Shown here in pieces: positions 8,132 to 16,314 of a stretch of DNA of 64,000 nucleotides. The DNA is from Clostridiales bacterium. GTDB lineage: Bacteria; Bacillota; Clostridia; Oscillospirales; Oscillospiraceae. The notes under the pieces are model-generated. The model was not told where the DNA came from. It worked only from the letters and a program-made list of their open reading frames with translations, and searched no databases. Made by a program: the position numbers and the translations under genes. Location of the stretch: contig JAQXKZ010000010.1 of assembly GCA_029010715.1 (NCBI GenBank), forward strand, positions 62,001 to 126,000, given 5' to 3'. How positions within the stretch are numbered: position 1 is the first letter of the stretch; each line of letters starts with the position of its first letter.

Positions 8132-8242
8132 TTTTCGGCTTCATCATAGCACCAAAGCAATGCTTAGGCAAGCAAAACTGCGTGCAGCAACTGGATGTAC
8201 TTTATATTTGTGGCACTTCAAAATGAATGAGTTTAGCTGCTT

Positions 8243-8374
8243 TTAACTGGTAACGATTAGGTAGCAAGCATAACGTGAAAGCATCACATCGTCGATTGTT
8301 CGCTCTGCACCAGATCCGATATCAATCTTTAACATGATATGGGAGCTCCTCTTGGGCTGCCTCAACAGCTTCAT
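8243..8374 (-). pseudogene. Fragment of a DinD/BRO-type protein
   Basis: A 43-codon frame from ATG 8374 encodes the segment IDIGSGAERTIDDVMLSRY followed by ACYLIV. This matches the highly conserved core of DNA-damage-inducible protein D and related BRO-type proteins (IGSGA-R-ED--LSRYACYLI-NGDP). The frame stops just after YLIV, so the NGDP segment and the rest of the protein are missing, and there is no ribosome-binding site. It is a gene remnant, consistent with decay of a mobile island. Confidence 0.65.
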
Positions 8375-8416
8375 CCCCCGAGGGGGCAACTATCCAGGCA
8401 TACAATTTGCGTATGG

Positions 8417-8440
8417 CCGGAAATGTTCGAAATATTCCGG
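8417..8440. promoter_or_regulatory. Three-part dyad upstream of the yeiH promoter
   Basis: CCGGAA, three bases, TTCGAA, three bases, TTCCGG: two outer arms that are reverse complements around a central self-complementary hexamer. It lies 31 bases upstream of the -35 box of the YeiH-type gene. YeiH homologues are often activated by a LysR regulator, but no LysR gene is present here. Operator function is inference. The rest of 8375-8470 shows no gene. Confidence 0.35.
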
Positions 8441-8470
8441 GTTTCATCGTATGATGTTCCGTCAATCTAC

Positions 8471-8500
8471 TTGACTGTCAGCCGTCGGGCACTGTATAAT
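8471..8500 (+). promoter_or_regulatory. Promoter of the YeiH-type gene
   Basis: TTGACT (8471-8476), 18-base spacer, TATAAT (8495-8500). Transcription would begin near 8507, leaving a leader of about 145 bases before the start codon. I see no recognisable riboswitch in this leader. Confidence 0.6.
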
Positions 8501-8651
8501 GTCGTGGAAATTAACGCGTCCCTTACAGGGTGGCTATTCTGCTGCCTCAGTTTGCCCGGCGCCTGCCAATTTCAATATCCACACATGGTCATGCTATATT
8601 GGTCCAGAGCTGTAACGATATAGACATTGCCACATCATACAGGAGGAACAT

Positions 8652-9680
8652 ATGAATTTCATAAAAAATAATTGGCCTGGCTTTCTTCTCTGCCTTGTCA
8701 TATCCGTCCCCTGCTGGTTTCTTGGGAAGCTCTGTCCCATCGTCGGCGGGCCTATCTTCGGCATTCTGGCCGGCATGATTATTACGCTTTTCATCAAGGA
8801 CAAGTCCAAACTGCAGTGCGGCATCGGCTTCGTCTCCAAGAAGATTCTCCAGTACGCCGTCATACTCCTCGGCTTCGGCTTAAACCTCTCGGTCATACTG
8901 GAGACCGGAAAGCAATCCCTGCCCATTATACTTGTGACTATATCCGTCTCGCTGCTGATCGCGTGGCTGCTGCATAAGCTCATGCGCATACCCGGCGATA
9001 CGGCTACGCTTATAGGCGTCGGCTCGTCCATATGCGGCGGCTCCGCCGTTGCTGCCGCTGCCTCCGTGATAGACGCTGACGACGAAAAAGTGGCTCAGTC
9101 CATTTCGGTCATATTCCTCTTCAATATGCTTGCCGCACTGGTGTTCCCGATGCTCGGTACGGCACTCGGCTTTTCACAGACCAGCGGCGAGGCTTTCGGT
9201 ATCTTCGCCGGCACCGCAGTTAACGATACCTCGTCGGTCACTGCGACCGCCTCCACCTGGGACTCAATGTATAATCTAGGTTCTCAGACTCTCGACAAGG
9301 CCGTAACCGTAAAGCTGACGCGAACTTTGGCGATCATCCCGATTACACTGGTCCTGGCTTTTATCCGCGCCGGAAAGTCGAAAGGCGCCTCCGGCAAGGT
9401 TAATATCGGGAAGATATTCCCGATGTTCATCCTCTACTTTGTCATTGCCTCGCTCATAACCACCGTGGCCGTCGGCGCTGGCGTCTCTGCCTCGGTGTTT
9501 TCCCCGTTTAAAACTCTCAGCAAGTTTATGATCGTGCTTGCCATGACTGCGGTCGGTCTGAATACAGATATTGTCAAGCTCATCAAAACCGGCGGTAAGC
9601 CGATATTCCTCGGTCTCTGCTGCTGGGCCGGAATAACCGGCACAAGCCTGCTTATGCAGCATGTGATGGGGATCTGGTAA
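8652..9680 (+). CDS. YeiH family putative sulfate/anion exporter (UPF0324)
   Basis: Integral membrane protein of 342 residues with about ten hydrophobic helices, belonging to the YeiH/UPF0324 family often annotated as putative sulfate exporter. Family-typical stretches are visible: [10 protein letters not shown] near 35, [10 protein letters not shown] near 75, [11 protein letters not shown] near 123, [12 protein letters not shown] near 182, and [10 protein letters not shown] near the C-terminus. The ATG has an AGGAGG ribosome-binding site. The transported substrate is not proven for this family. The gene marks the return to GC-rich core sequence after the AT-rich island. Confidence 0.88.
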   Translation: MNFIKNNWPGFLLCLVISVPCWFLGKLCPIVGGPIFGILAGMIITLFIKDKSKLQCGIGFVSKKILQYAVILLGFGLNLSVILETGKQSLPIILVTISVSLLIAWLLHKLMRIPGDTATLIGVGSSICGGSAVAAAASVIDADDEKVAQSISVIFLFNMLAALVFPMLGTALGFSQTSGEAFGIFAGTAVNDTSSVTATASTWDSMYNLGSQTLDKAVTVKLTRTLAIIPITLVLAFIRAGKSKGASGKVNIGKIFPMFILYFVIASLITTVAVGAGVSASVFSPFKTLSKFMIVLAMTAVGLNTDIVKLIKTGGKPIFLGLCCWAGITGTSLLMQHVMGIW

Positions 9681-9879
9681 AAAGTATACCGGGCGCACTC
9701 CACTCGCTTTGATTTTCCATTGCCACTGTGCTGTCGGCGCCTCAGCAGTCTAACCGGCTGTGCCGGCAGTCATGACTCGCAGGCCCCGGATTCCCCCGCA
9801 TGCAGGAAACGGCACAGCGGCATTCTCCGTACCGGCAAAGGGAACGGCACTGTGAGCCCTTATAGCAGGAGTTGAACTT

Positions 9880-11391
9880 ATGAAAAAAACGTTCATCAGA
9901 ATACTTGTCATTGTCCCGGTTGCCGCGGTGCAGGTGCTGTGGCTCATGCTGCTGATAAAATGGCTTACGCCATACTCGGTCATTATCAACTTCATCCTCT
10001 CCATCTGCGCTTTCCTCTTCGTGTTGTATATCATAACAAAGCGTGACGAAAGCACGTATAAAATACTTTGGCTGCTGGTGATCCTTTTATTTCCTCTGGC
10101 AGGCGCGGTGCTTTATCTGTTCTACGGCAACAAGCGCCCGGCAAGACTGCTGCGGAAAAGGCTGCAGCGCGCGGCACACTCCGATACCCCGGCAGAGTCT
10201 GACGTTGACTGCGAACTTGCCTCTCGTGATATTCGTATGGCGCAAACCTTCCGTTGGCTGGAAAACAAAACCAAACATCCTGTTTTCCGCAATGAAGATG
10301 TCAGATATTACAGTCTCGGTGACGAGATGTTTCCGGACATGCTGGAGGACTTGCGAAATGCCGAGAAATACATATATGTCGAGTACTTCATCATTTCACA
10401 CGGTCTGTTCTGGGATTCCATACTGGAGATTCTTGAACAGAAAGCGCGTGAGGGAGTTGACGTGCGCGTAATGTACGACGACCTCGGCAGTATCTCCACA
10501 TACACCATGGGCGACGTACGTGAGCTTCAGGAACACGGCATCAAATGCACGGTCTTTAACCCGCTTGTCTTTATCTCCGGGAGCCTTAACTACCGCGACC
10601 ACCGCAAAATGATGATAATTGACGGCAAGGTGGCTTTTACCGGCGGAATAAACCTCTCCGACGAATACATAAACCGCAAGGAACGCTTCGGACACTGGAA
10701 AGACACAGGCTTCAGGATAAGCGGCAAGCCGGTGGAAAGCTTTACGGCGATGTTCAGGGCCTTCTGGAACGCCTTCTCCAAGCAGTCGGATATAGAAAAC
10801 CCGTCTGAATATGAGAGCACAGAACCGGTTGCCTCCTCCGGCGGCGACGGATATGTCCTCAGCTACTGTGATTCCCCGCTGAACGCCGAGTCAACCAGCA
10901 CTGAGCTGTATATAGACCTTCTGTCGCAGGCTACAGATTATGCGTGGTTCTATACTCCGTATCTCATGCCCGGAGACGACCTTATGAATGCCATGATAAT
11001 GGCGGCTCAGCGCGGCGTCGACGTGCGGATAATGATGCCGGGCATACCTGATAAAAAGCTTATCTTCCGCATGTCGCACAGCTTTTATCAGACCCTGCTT
11101 TTGGGCGGAGTGAAAATATACGAATATGAGCCGGGTTTTCTGCACGCGAAAGCCTTTGTAACAGACGACAGAATTGCAACGGTTGGCTCGGTCAATCTCG
11201 ACCACCGCAGCCTGTTTCTGCACTTTGAGAACAATTCTCTGTTTTACGGAGCCTCCCTTGTGTCGGATCTAAAGCAGGATTTTCTCAGCACGCAGGAAAA
11301 ATGCCGTGAGATTAAGCCCTACGACAACGGCGCCTACGTTTTCCGCAGGGTGTTCGACGGTATTCTGAGGCTGTTCGCGCCGCTGTGCTGA
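9880..11391 (+). CDS. cls: Cardiolipin synthase
   Basis: Phospholipase D superfamily enzyme that joins two phosphatidylglycerols to cardiolipin in the membrane. 503 residues: N-terminal membrane helices at about 7-30, 33-52 and 62-80, then two catalytic HKD motifs, HRKMMIID near 242 and HAKAFVTD near 421, each followed by a G-S/N motif (FTGGIN, VGSVNLD). AGGAG lies eight bases before the ATG. The 199 bases before the gene show no other gene and no convincing promoter, so it may be read from yeiH. Function is firm for the family. Confidence 0.92.
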   Translation: MKKTFIRILVIVPVAAVQVLWLMLLIKWLTPYSVIINFILSICAFLFVLYIITKRDESTYKILWLLVILLFPLAGAVLYLFYGNKRPARLLRKRLQRAAHSDTPAESDVDCELASRDIRMAQTFRWLENKTKHPVFRNEDVRYYSLGDEMFPDMLEDLRNAEKYIYVEYFIISHGLFWDSILEILEQKAREGVDVRVMYDDLGSISTYTMGDVRELQEHGIKCTVFNPLVFISGSLNYRDHRKMMIIDGKVAFTGGINLSDEYINRKERFGHWKDTGFRISGKPVESFTAMFRAFWNAFSKQSDIENPSEYESTEPVASSGGDGYVLSYCDSPLNAESTSTELYIDLLSQATDYAWFYTPYLMPGDDLMNAMIMAAQRGVDVRIMMPGIPDKKLIFRMSHSFYQTLLLGGVKIYEYEPGFLHAKAFVTDDRIATVGSVNLDHRSLFLHFENNSLFYGASLVSDLKQDFLSTQEKCREIKPYDNGAYVFRRVFDGILRLFAPLC

Positions 11392-11544
11392 GGACAGCGG
11401 CGGCATATGGTCACTTTTCTTTTTCCGCACCGATCCTGACGCTTCACGGGTGTGCTATCCGCCCGGGGGCATTACTGTGCACAGAGCTTTAACAGTTATT
11501 GAGTATACACAAGGGTATAATTTACTGTGCGGTCTAAAAAACAC

Positions 11545-11573
11545 TTGAATTGTCCGAAAGTATATGATATACT
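11545..11573 (+). promoter_or_regulatory. secG promoter
   Basis: TTGAAT (11545-11550), 17-base spacer, TATACT (11568-11573), 44 bases before the secG start codon. The remainder of 11392-11544 shows nothing recognisable. Confidence 0.6.
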
Positions 11574-11616
11574 CTTAAAGCTGATTATTACGAACAAATC
11601 GAAAGGGTTGAAATAA

Positions 11617-11853
11617 ATGTCTGCAATTTCCATCGTCTTAACTGTTCTTCAGGTTCTCTCCGGTCTGGCTGTCACTGTTATCGTTCTGATGCAGAGCGGC
11701 AAGAGCGCCGGTCTTTCCGGTGCTATCTCCGGCGGCGCCGAGACCTTCCTTTCCAAGGGCAAGGCAAAATCTCTGGACGAGAAGCTGGCGAAGATGACCA
11801 AGTGGTTCGCGCTTGTTTTTGTTGTCTTTACTCTGATTCTCAACCTGATCTGA
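11617..11853 (+). CDS. secG: Preprotein translocase subunit SecG
   Basis: Small subunit of the SecYEG protein-export channel. 78 residues with two membrane helices (about 4-22 and 58-77) around the conserved loop, LMQSGKSAGLSGAISGG at about 24-40. GAAAGG precedes the ATG. It has its own promoter and is followed directly by a strong terminator, so it is a single-gene unit. In many Clostridia secG is followed by rnr and smpB; these are absent here. Confidence 0.93.
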   Translation: MSAISIVLTVLQVLSGLAVTVIVLMQSGKSAGLSGAISGGAETFLSKGKAKSLDEKLAKMTKWFALVFVVFTLILNLI

Positions 11854-11884
11854 GAACGGGTCTGGCGCGGTTCATATGACTGCT

Positions 11885-11920
11885 AAAAACGGGAGAAACG
11901 AATGTGTTTCTCCCGTTTTT
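11885..11920 (+). terminator. secG terminator
   Basis: Perfect 15-base stem AAAAACGGGAGAAAC (11885-11899) with GTTTCTCCCGTTTTT (11906-11920), six-base loop, T run within the right arm. Classic intrinsic terminator. Confidence 0.9.
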
Positions 11921-12021
11921 AGCTGTTTCTTCCGGCGTATCTGTCCCTTAATCCGATGAAGAAAACTGCGCACCGAGCTGCGGCTGCTATGCCCGCATGC
12001 ACACTGCGCAGTTTTTTACGC

Positions 12022-12354
12022 TTATTCCCAGCTCTTCCAGATCTCGGGACAGTAACCGACAGTTGCCTGCTTCCCGTTTCTGACAATGGGTGTTTTAATC
12101 AGGTACGGAACTTCAAAAAGCTTATCCAGCTTTGCCTCCGTGCCGGCAAGATACTGGTACAGAGGATAATCCTGATCCTGTGTATCAACCATCGCGTCGA
12201 GACCGACGGCGTTCTTCACGGAGTTCAACTCTCCCCTGCTCATGCCGTATTTCAGGATATCGACAAACTGGTATTTGATACGCCGTTCCTTAAAATAGCG
12301 CTCGGCCTTCTTTGTGTCGAAGCACTTGGCCTTTCCAAATATCTGAATATTCAC
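12022..12354 (-). CDS. ArsC/Spx-family protein
   Basis: Thioredoxin-fold protein of 110 residues in the ArsC/Spx/YffB group (IQIFGKAKCFDTKKAERYF, then the conserved P-I-V-R-NGK near 85: LIKTPIVRNGK). It has one N-terminal cysteine (Cys11) in a C-F-D-T context rather than the CxxC of Spx, as in ArsC-like reductases. The start is taken as GTG at 12354, nine bases after the RNase J stop, because upstream in-frame codons lie inside that gene. It may be a glutaredoxin-type reductase; arsenate reduction is not demonstrated. Confidence 0.75.
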   Translation of the reverse strand: MNIQIFGKAKCFDTKKAERYFKERRIKYQFVDILKYGMSRGELNSVKNAVGLDAMVDTQDQDYPLYQYLAGTEAKLDKLFEVPYLIKTPIVRNGKQATVGYCPEIWKSWE

Positions 12355-12362
12355 GTCCGGTC

Positions 12363-14021
12363 TCAGACCTCTGTAATGACCGGCAGTATCATCGGGCTGC
12401 GGCGTGTCGTCTTGTACAGATAGCCTGTGATATTGCTCTTGACCTTGCTCTTTATGGCGGGCCAATCGGTGATGCGCTGGTTCTCACACGCAGCAACGGA
12501 TTCTAGCGTGACGCGCTTGAGCTCCTCCATCATGTTCTCGGCCTCCTTCACATAGATGAAACCGCGGGTGACGATCTTGGGCTCGGATACCAGCGTATGG
12601 CTCTCGCTTGAATACGGAAGCACAACGACGACCATACCGTCCTCGGCGAGTCTATGCCTGTCGCGCAGTACCACGCTGCCGACCTCGCCGACACCTGCGC
12701 CGTCAACCAGAATGGCGCCGGACGGGACGGTCTCTTCGCATTTGACGGCCTTTCTGGTTATCTCTATAACCTTACCGTTCTCGGCGATCACAACGTTCTT
12801 CGGGGCGACGCCCATGAGCTTGCCGAGCTCCGCGTGCTTGACGAGCATCCTGTGCTCACCGTGGACCGGGATAAAAAACTTGGGCTTCGTCAGGGCGAGC
12901 ATCATCTTCTGCTCCTCCTGGCATGCATGGCCGGAGACATGCAGATCGGTATGCCGGTCATATATGACTTCGGCGCCCTTGTGGAAAAGCTCGTCAATAA
13001 CGCGGCTTATAGTCGTCTCGTTTCCGGGGATGGCAGATGCGGAGATTATCACGCGGTCGCCCGCGTCAACGTTGATCTGCTTGTGCTCCGAAAAGGCCAT
13101 ACGGTAGAGGGCGGACATGGTCTCTCCCTGGCTGCCGGTGGAAATGATGACAGTCTGACTTCTCGGCAGCTTGTTTATCTTGTCGATATCGACCATCACG
13201 TTTTCGGGTATATCCATATAGCCCAGGACAGATGCAACATGCAGGACGTTCTCCATGCTGCGTCCGGTTATGCCGACCTTGCGCTTGTATTTTGCGGCGA
13301 CGTTTATAATCTGCTGCAGCCTGTGCACATTCGACGCAAAGGTTGTGATTATAATGCGCTTGTCACAGCCCATGAAAAGCTTGTCGAAGCTCTCTCCGAC
13401 CTTGCGCTCGGACGCTGAATGTCCGGGCTGCTCGACATTGGTCGAGTCGCTCAGCAGGGCGAGCACGCCCTCGTTACCCAGCTGTCCCAGACGCGGTATG
13501 TCAATCATGCTCCCCGATATGGGAGTAACGTCGATCTTAAAGTCGCCGGTGTGTACGACGGTACCGATAGGTGTGGTAATGGCCAGAGCCACGGCATCGG
13601 GAATGCTGTGGTTCACATGGATGAACTCGACCGTAAAGCAGCCGAGGCGGAAAACCGCACCGTCTTTTTTTGTGAATATCTGCGTATTGTACAGCAGATC
13701 GTGCTCCTCCAGCTTAAGCTCTACCAGAGCCGCAGTGAGCGGGGTGGTATATATCGGTATGTCAAGCTCACGGAGCAGGTAGGGCACTCCGCCGATATGG
13801 TCCTCGTGACCGTGGGTCAGGATAAGTCCGCGGATCTTTTCCGCGTTTGATCTGAGATAGCTTATATCCGGAAGGACTATGTCTATTCCGTACATATCCT
13901 CGTCAGGAAAGCCCATGCCGGCGTCGACAATAATAATGTCACCGCCGAATTCATAGGCAGTCATATTCTTTCCAATTTCGCCCAAACCGCCGAGCGGAAT
14001 GATTTTCAGTTTAGATACCAT
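12363..14021 (-). CDS. rnj: Ribonuclease J
   Basis: Metallo-beta-lactamase/beta-CASP nuclease with endo- and 5' exonuclease activity, a main mRNA decay enzyme in Firmicutes. 552 residues: zinc motif HGHEDH at 70-75, GDFKID and SDSTNV further on, beta-CASP domain, and the conserved HGEHRML region. The start is the ATG at 14021 (MVSKLK) because GGAG lies five bases upstream; an ATG five codons earlier lacks a site. It is followed nine bases later by the ArsC-family gene. Whether it corresponds to J1 or J2 cannot be said. Confidence 0.93.
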   Translation of the reverse strand: MVSKLKIIPLGGLGEIGKNMTAYEFGGDIIIVDAGMGFPDEDMYGIDIVLPDISYLRSNAEKIRGLILTHGHEDHIGGVPYLLRELDIPIYTTPLTAALVELKLEEHDLLYNTQIFTKKDGAVFRLGCFTVEFIHVNHSIPDAVALAITTPIGTVVHTGDFKIDVTPISGSMIDIPRLGQLGNEGVLALLSDSTNVEQPGHSASERKVGESFDKLFMGCDKRIIITTFASNVHRLQQIINVAAKYKRKVGITGRSMENVLHVASVLGYMDIPENVMVDIDKINKLPRSQTVIISTGSQGETMSALYRMAFSEHKQINVDAGDRVIISASAIPGNETTISRVIDELFHKGAEVIYDRHTDLHVSGHACQEEQKMMLALTKPKFFIPVHGEHRMLVKHAELGKLMGVAPKNVVIAENGKVIEITRKAVKCEETVPSGAILVDGAGVGEVGSVVLRDRHRLAEDGMVVVVLPYSSESHTLVSEPKIVTRGFIYVKEAENMMEELKRVTLESVAACENQRITDWPAIKSKVKSNITGYLYKTTRRSPMILPVITEV

Positions 14022-14101
14022 ATTTACTCCAATCAATCAAATATTTCAAATCTATGTAACAGCTCCCTTCAAGGAGTATAACCCTCAGACGCTTGAAATA
14101 A

Positions 14102-14701
14102 TCACATTTCCGTGCGCCCTTCTATCGCACGGTTCAGTGTCGCGTCGTCCGCGAACTCCAGATTCGAGCCCACAGGTATACCGTAGGCCAGCCGTGTCAC
14201 CTTCACGCTGAAGGGCTTCAGCAGACGGGAGATATACATTGCGGTCGCCTCTCCCTCCGTGTCCGGATTTGTCGCCATTATTACCTCTTCTATGTCGTTT
14301 TCAGCCACGCGCACAAGAAGCTCCTTGATCTTTATATCGTCAGGGCCAACATGACTCATCGGGGAGAGCACACCGTGCAGTACATGATATGTACCGTTAT
14401 ACTCCCTGCCCCGTTCTATGCTCAAAACGTCTCTCGGCTCGGAAACAACGCATATTGTAGATTTATCACGCGTGGTGCTGGCACATATCCGGCAAATGTC
14501 GCCCTCTGTCAGGTTCTGGCACACCTTGCAGCAGTGCACGCTTTTCTTCGCGTTTACTATCGCCGCGGCAAAGGACTCCGCCTCAGCGTCGGGCAGACTG
14601 AGAACATGAAACGCAAGGCGCTGGGCACTCTTACGGCCTATGCCCGGAAGGGCCGCGAATTTATCTACCAGCTCTTCAAGTGACGCGGGAAAAAAGGACA
14701 T
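14102..14701 (-). CDS. recR: Recombination mediator RecR
   Basis: Part of the RecFOR pathway that loads RecA at gaps. 199 residues, normal length: helix-hairpin-helix LPGIGRKSAQRLAFHVL at 18-34, zinc finger cysteines in CCKVCQ and CRICA at about 57-73, then the Toprim domain (CVVSEPRDVLSIE; ATNPDTEGEATA) and the terminal PVGSNLEFADD region. AAGGAG precedes the ATG. It lies 10 bases after rpe, in the same direction. Confidence 0.95.
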   Translation of the reverse strand: MSFFPASLEELVDKFAALPGIGRKSAQRLAFHVLSLPDAEAESFAAAIVNAKKSVHCCKVCQNLTEGDICRICASTTRDKSTICVVSEPRDVLSIERGREYNGTYHVLHGVLSPMSHVGPDDIKIKELLVRVAENDIEEVIMATNPDTEGEATAMYISRLLKPFSVKVTRLAYGIPVGSNLEFADDATLNRAIEGRTEM

Positions 14702-14711
14702 GGTTCGCTCC

Positions 14712-15374
14712 TTAGCTTATCTTACTGTTTCTGATATCCTCGATCGCCTTCGCGCGGTCGCTCCTGCCGAAAATGGCGCTGCCGGCAACAAGGACGTTTG
14801 CGCCGGCTTCAACGGCGAGCGCTGCAGTCCCGGCATCAATACCTCCGTCGACCTCAAGCTCACAGTCCGGGGCAAGCGTATCTATCAGCTCTCTCACCCG
14901 GCTGATCTTCGGCAGCTGCTCATGCATGAAATGCTGTCCGCCAAAGCCGGGTTCGACTGTCATTACGAGTATAATATCGACCAGAGGCAGAAACGGCAGA
15001 ACCGCATCTGCCGGTGTAGCGGGTTTGATGACAACACCGGCCTTTTTCCCCATAGAACGTGTGATATCTATGGCTTTGAGAATATTGTCTCTGCTGTCCG
15101 CCTCGACATGGAAAGTGACCATATCGGCGCCGGCCTTGCAGAACTGCTCTGCATAGCGCACGGGTCTGTCTATCATGAGATGGGCATCAATGAACATGTC
15201 AGTGGCTTTCCGCAACGATTTAAGCACCGGAATACCTATGGATATGTTAGGCACGAATATACCGTCCATGACGTCAAAATGCAGGTAATCGGCGCCGGCA
15301 GCCTTTACTTCCGCGGTCTCCGCGCCGAGTCCGGCAAAATCTGCGGACAATATAGACGGAGCAATTTTTACCAT
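14712..15374 (-). CDS. rpe: Ribulose-phosphate 3-epimerase
   Basis: Pentose phosphate pathway enzyme interconverting ribulose 5-phosphate and xylulose 5-phosphate. 220-residue TIM barrel: IAPSILSADF at 4-13, HFDVMDGIFVPN at 32-43, metal/catalytic residues in DAHLMID near 64 and MTVEPGFGGQ near 140. The ATG at 15374 has AGGAG eight to nine bases upstream; an in-frame ATG 13 codons earlier has no site. In most Clostridia rpe sits beside rsgA and the PASTA kinase; here it is upstream of recR. Confidence 0.95.
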   Translation of the reverse strand: MVKIAPSILSADFAGLGAETAEVKAAGADYLHFDVMDGIFVPNISIGIPVLKSLRKATDMFIDAHLMIDRPVRYAEQFCKAGADMVTFHVEADSRDNILKAIDITRSMGKKAGVVIKPATPADAVLPFLPLVDIILVMTVEPGFGGQHFMHEQLPKISRVRELIDTLAPDCELEVDGGIDAGTAALAVEAGANVLVAGSAIFGRSDRAKAIEDIRNSKIS

Positions 15375-15422
15375 TTTACTGTCTCCTCGCTTGCAGTTGG
15401 GAATGCTGTACATACATTATAC

Positions 15423-15452
15423 ATTATACTACAACAACACAGCGATTTGCAA
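15423..15452 (-). promoter_or_regulatory. rpe promoter
   Basis: On the minus strand TTGCAA (15452-15447), 18-base spacer, TATAAT (15428-15423). A second TATAAT-like sequence follows (TGTATAATG), so the exact start could vary. Confidence 0.55.
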
Positions 15453-15544
15453 GACCATCAATATACATGCACACATTGTTTTCACATTATAAAACCACGC
15501 AAGCGCCGGACTGTACGCCACCCGCGCAGCAGTGCGCTTAACTC

Positions 15545-15573
15545 TTGACGTAGCCGATAAATAGAGATAAAAT
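15545..15573 (+). promoter_or_regulatory. Promoter of the XpaC-TelA unit
   Basis: TTGACG (15545-15550), 17-base spacer, TAAAAT (15568-15573), 44 bases before the TTG start of the XpaC-like gene. Confidence 0.55.
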
Positions 15574-15617
15574 AACTAATTGAAAACATTCAAACAAAAT
15601 GTACGGAGGAGTTTAAC

Positions 15618-16310
15618 TTGGCCAGAAACAACAGAAACAGAATAAAGCCCGGGACCATATACGGCTTTGCCATCGCATGGATATTCATGGCCGCTGCGCT
15701 CCCTCTGTACAGGATATGGGGCTTATTGCTCTCACTTGCCGTGTCGGGCCTTGTGGCATACCTTATCGGCCGCTCCTCGGCAAAGAAGGAGCTCAAGAAG
15801 GAGCATAAGCCGGAGGTCAAAAGCACGCCGGCGCCCGCCGAGAAAAAGAGCTACGGTCCGGAGATCGACCCTATCGTCGAGGAAGGCAACCGCGCGCTCA
15901 GCGAAATGGGCAGGCTATACATGTCCATCAAGGACACCGAGGTCAGAAAAAAGATCAATGAGCTCATGCGCATTACTGACAAGATCACGCAGGACGCCAT
16001 CGCCGATCCCTCAGATATACCGCAGATCAAGAAGTTCATGAACTACTACCTCCCAACCACGATCAAGCTTCTCAACGCCTACGACCGTATGAGCTCACAG
16101 GGTATAGAGGGCGAAAATCTGGACAAGAGTATGAAAAATATAAATGAAATGCTTGACGCGGCAATAGTCGCGTTCAAGAAACGGCTTGATTCCCTGTTTG
16201 AGGACCAGGCGCTTGATATAGAGACCGACATAAAAGTCATGAATACCATGCTGGCCAGAGAGGGCCTTTCAGGTAATAAGGACTTTGAGATAACAACAGA
16301 AAGGACATAA
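15618..16310 (+). CDS. XpaC-like protein (5-bromo-4-chloroindolyl phosphate hydrolysis family)
   Basis: Membrane-anchored protein of 230 residues. Two close hydrophobic segments lie at about 16-32 and 36-50 (YGFAIAWIFMAAALPLY; GLLLSLAVSGLVAYL), followed by a charged linker and a helical domain typical of XpaC (MGRLYMSIKD, IPQIKKFMNYYLPTTIKLL). The start is TTG, with GGAGGAG about eight bases upstream. The TelA gene begins five bases after its stop. XpaC and TelA occur together widely; their biochemical role is unsettled, with links to tellurite and envelope stress. Confidence 0.85.
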   Translation: MARNNRNRIKPGTIYGFAIAWIFMAAALPLYRIWGLLLSLAVSGLVAYLIGRSSAKKELKKEHKPEVKSTPAPAEKKSYGPEIDPIVEEGNRALSEMGRLYMSIKDTEVRKKINELMRITDKITQDAIADPSDIPQIKKFMNYYLPTTIKLLNAYDRMSSQGIEGENLDKSMKNINEMLDAAIVAFKKRLDSLFEDQALDIETDIKVMNTMLAREGLSGNKDFEITTERT

Positions 16311-16314
16311 TGAA

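Noticed and set aside
8339-8623. Plus-strand frame of 94 codons before yeiH
   Set aside because: It overlaps the yeiH promoter and the DinD remnant, with no start signal or recognisable domain.
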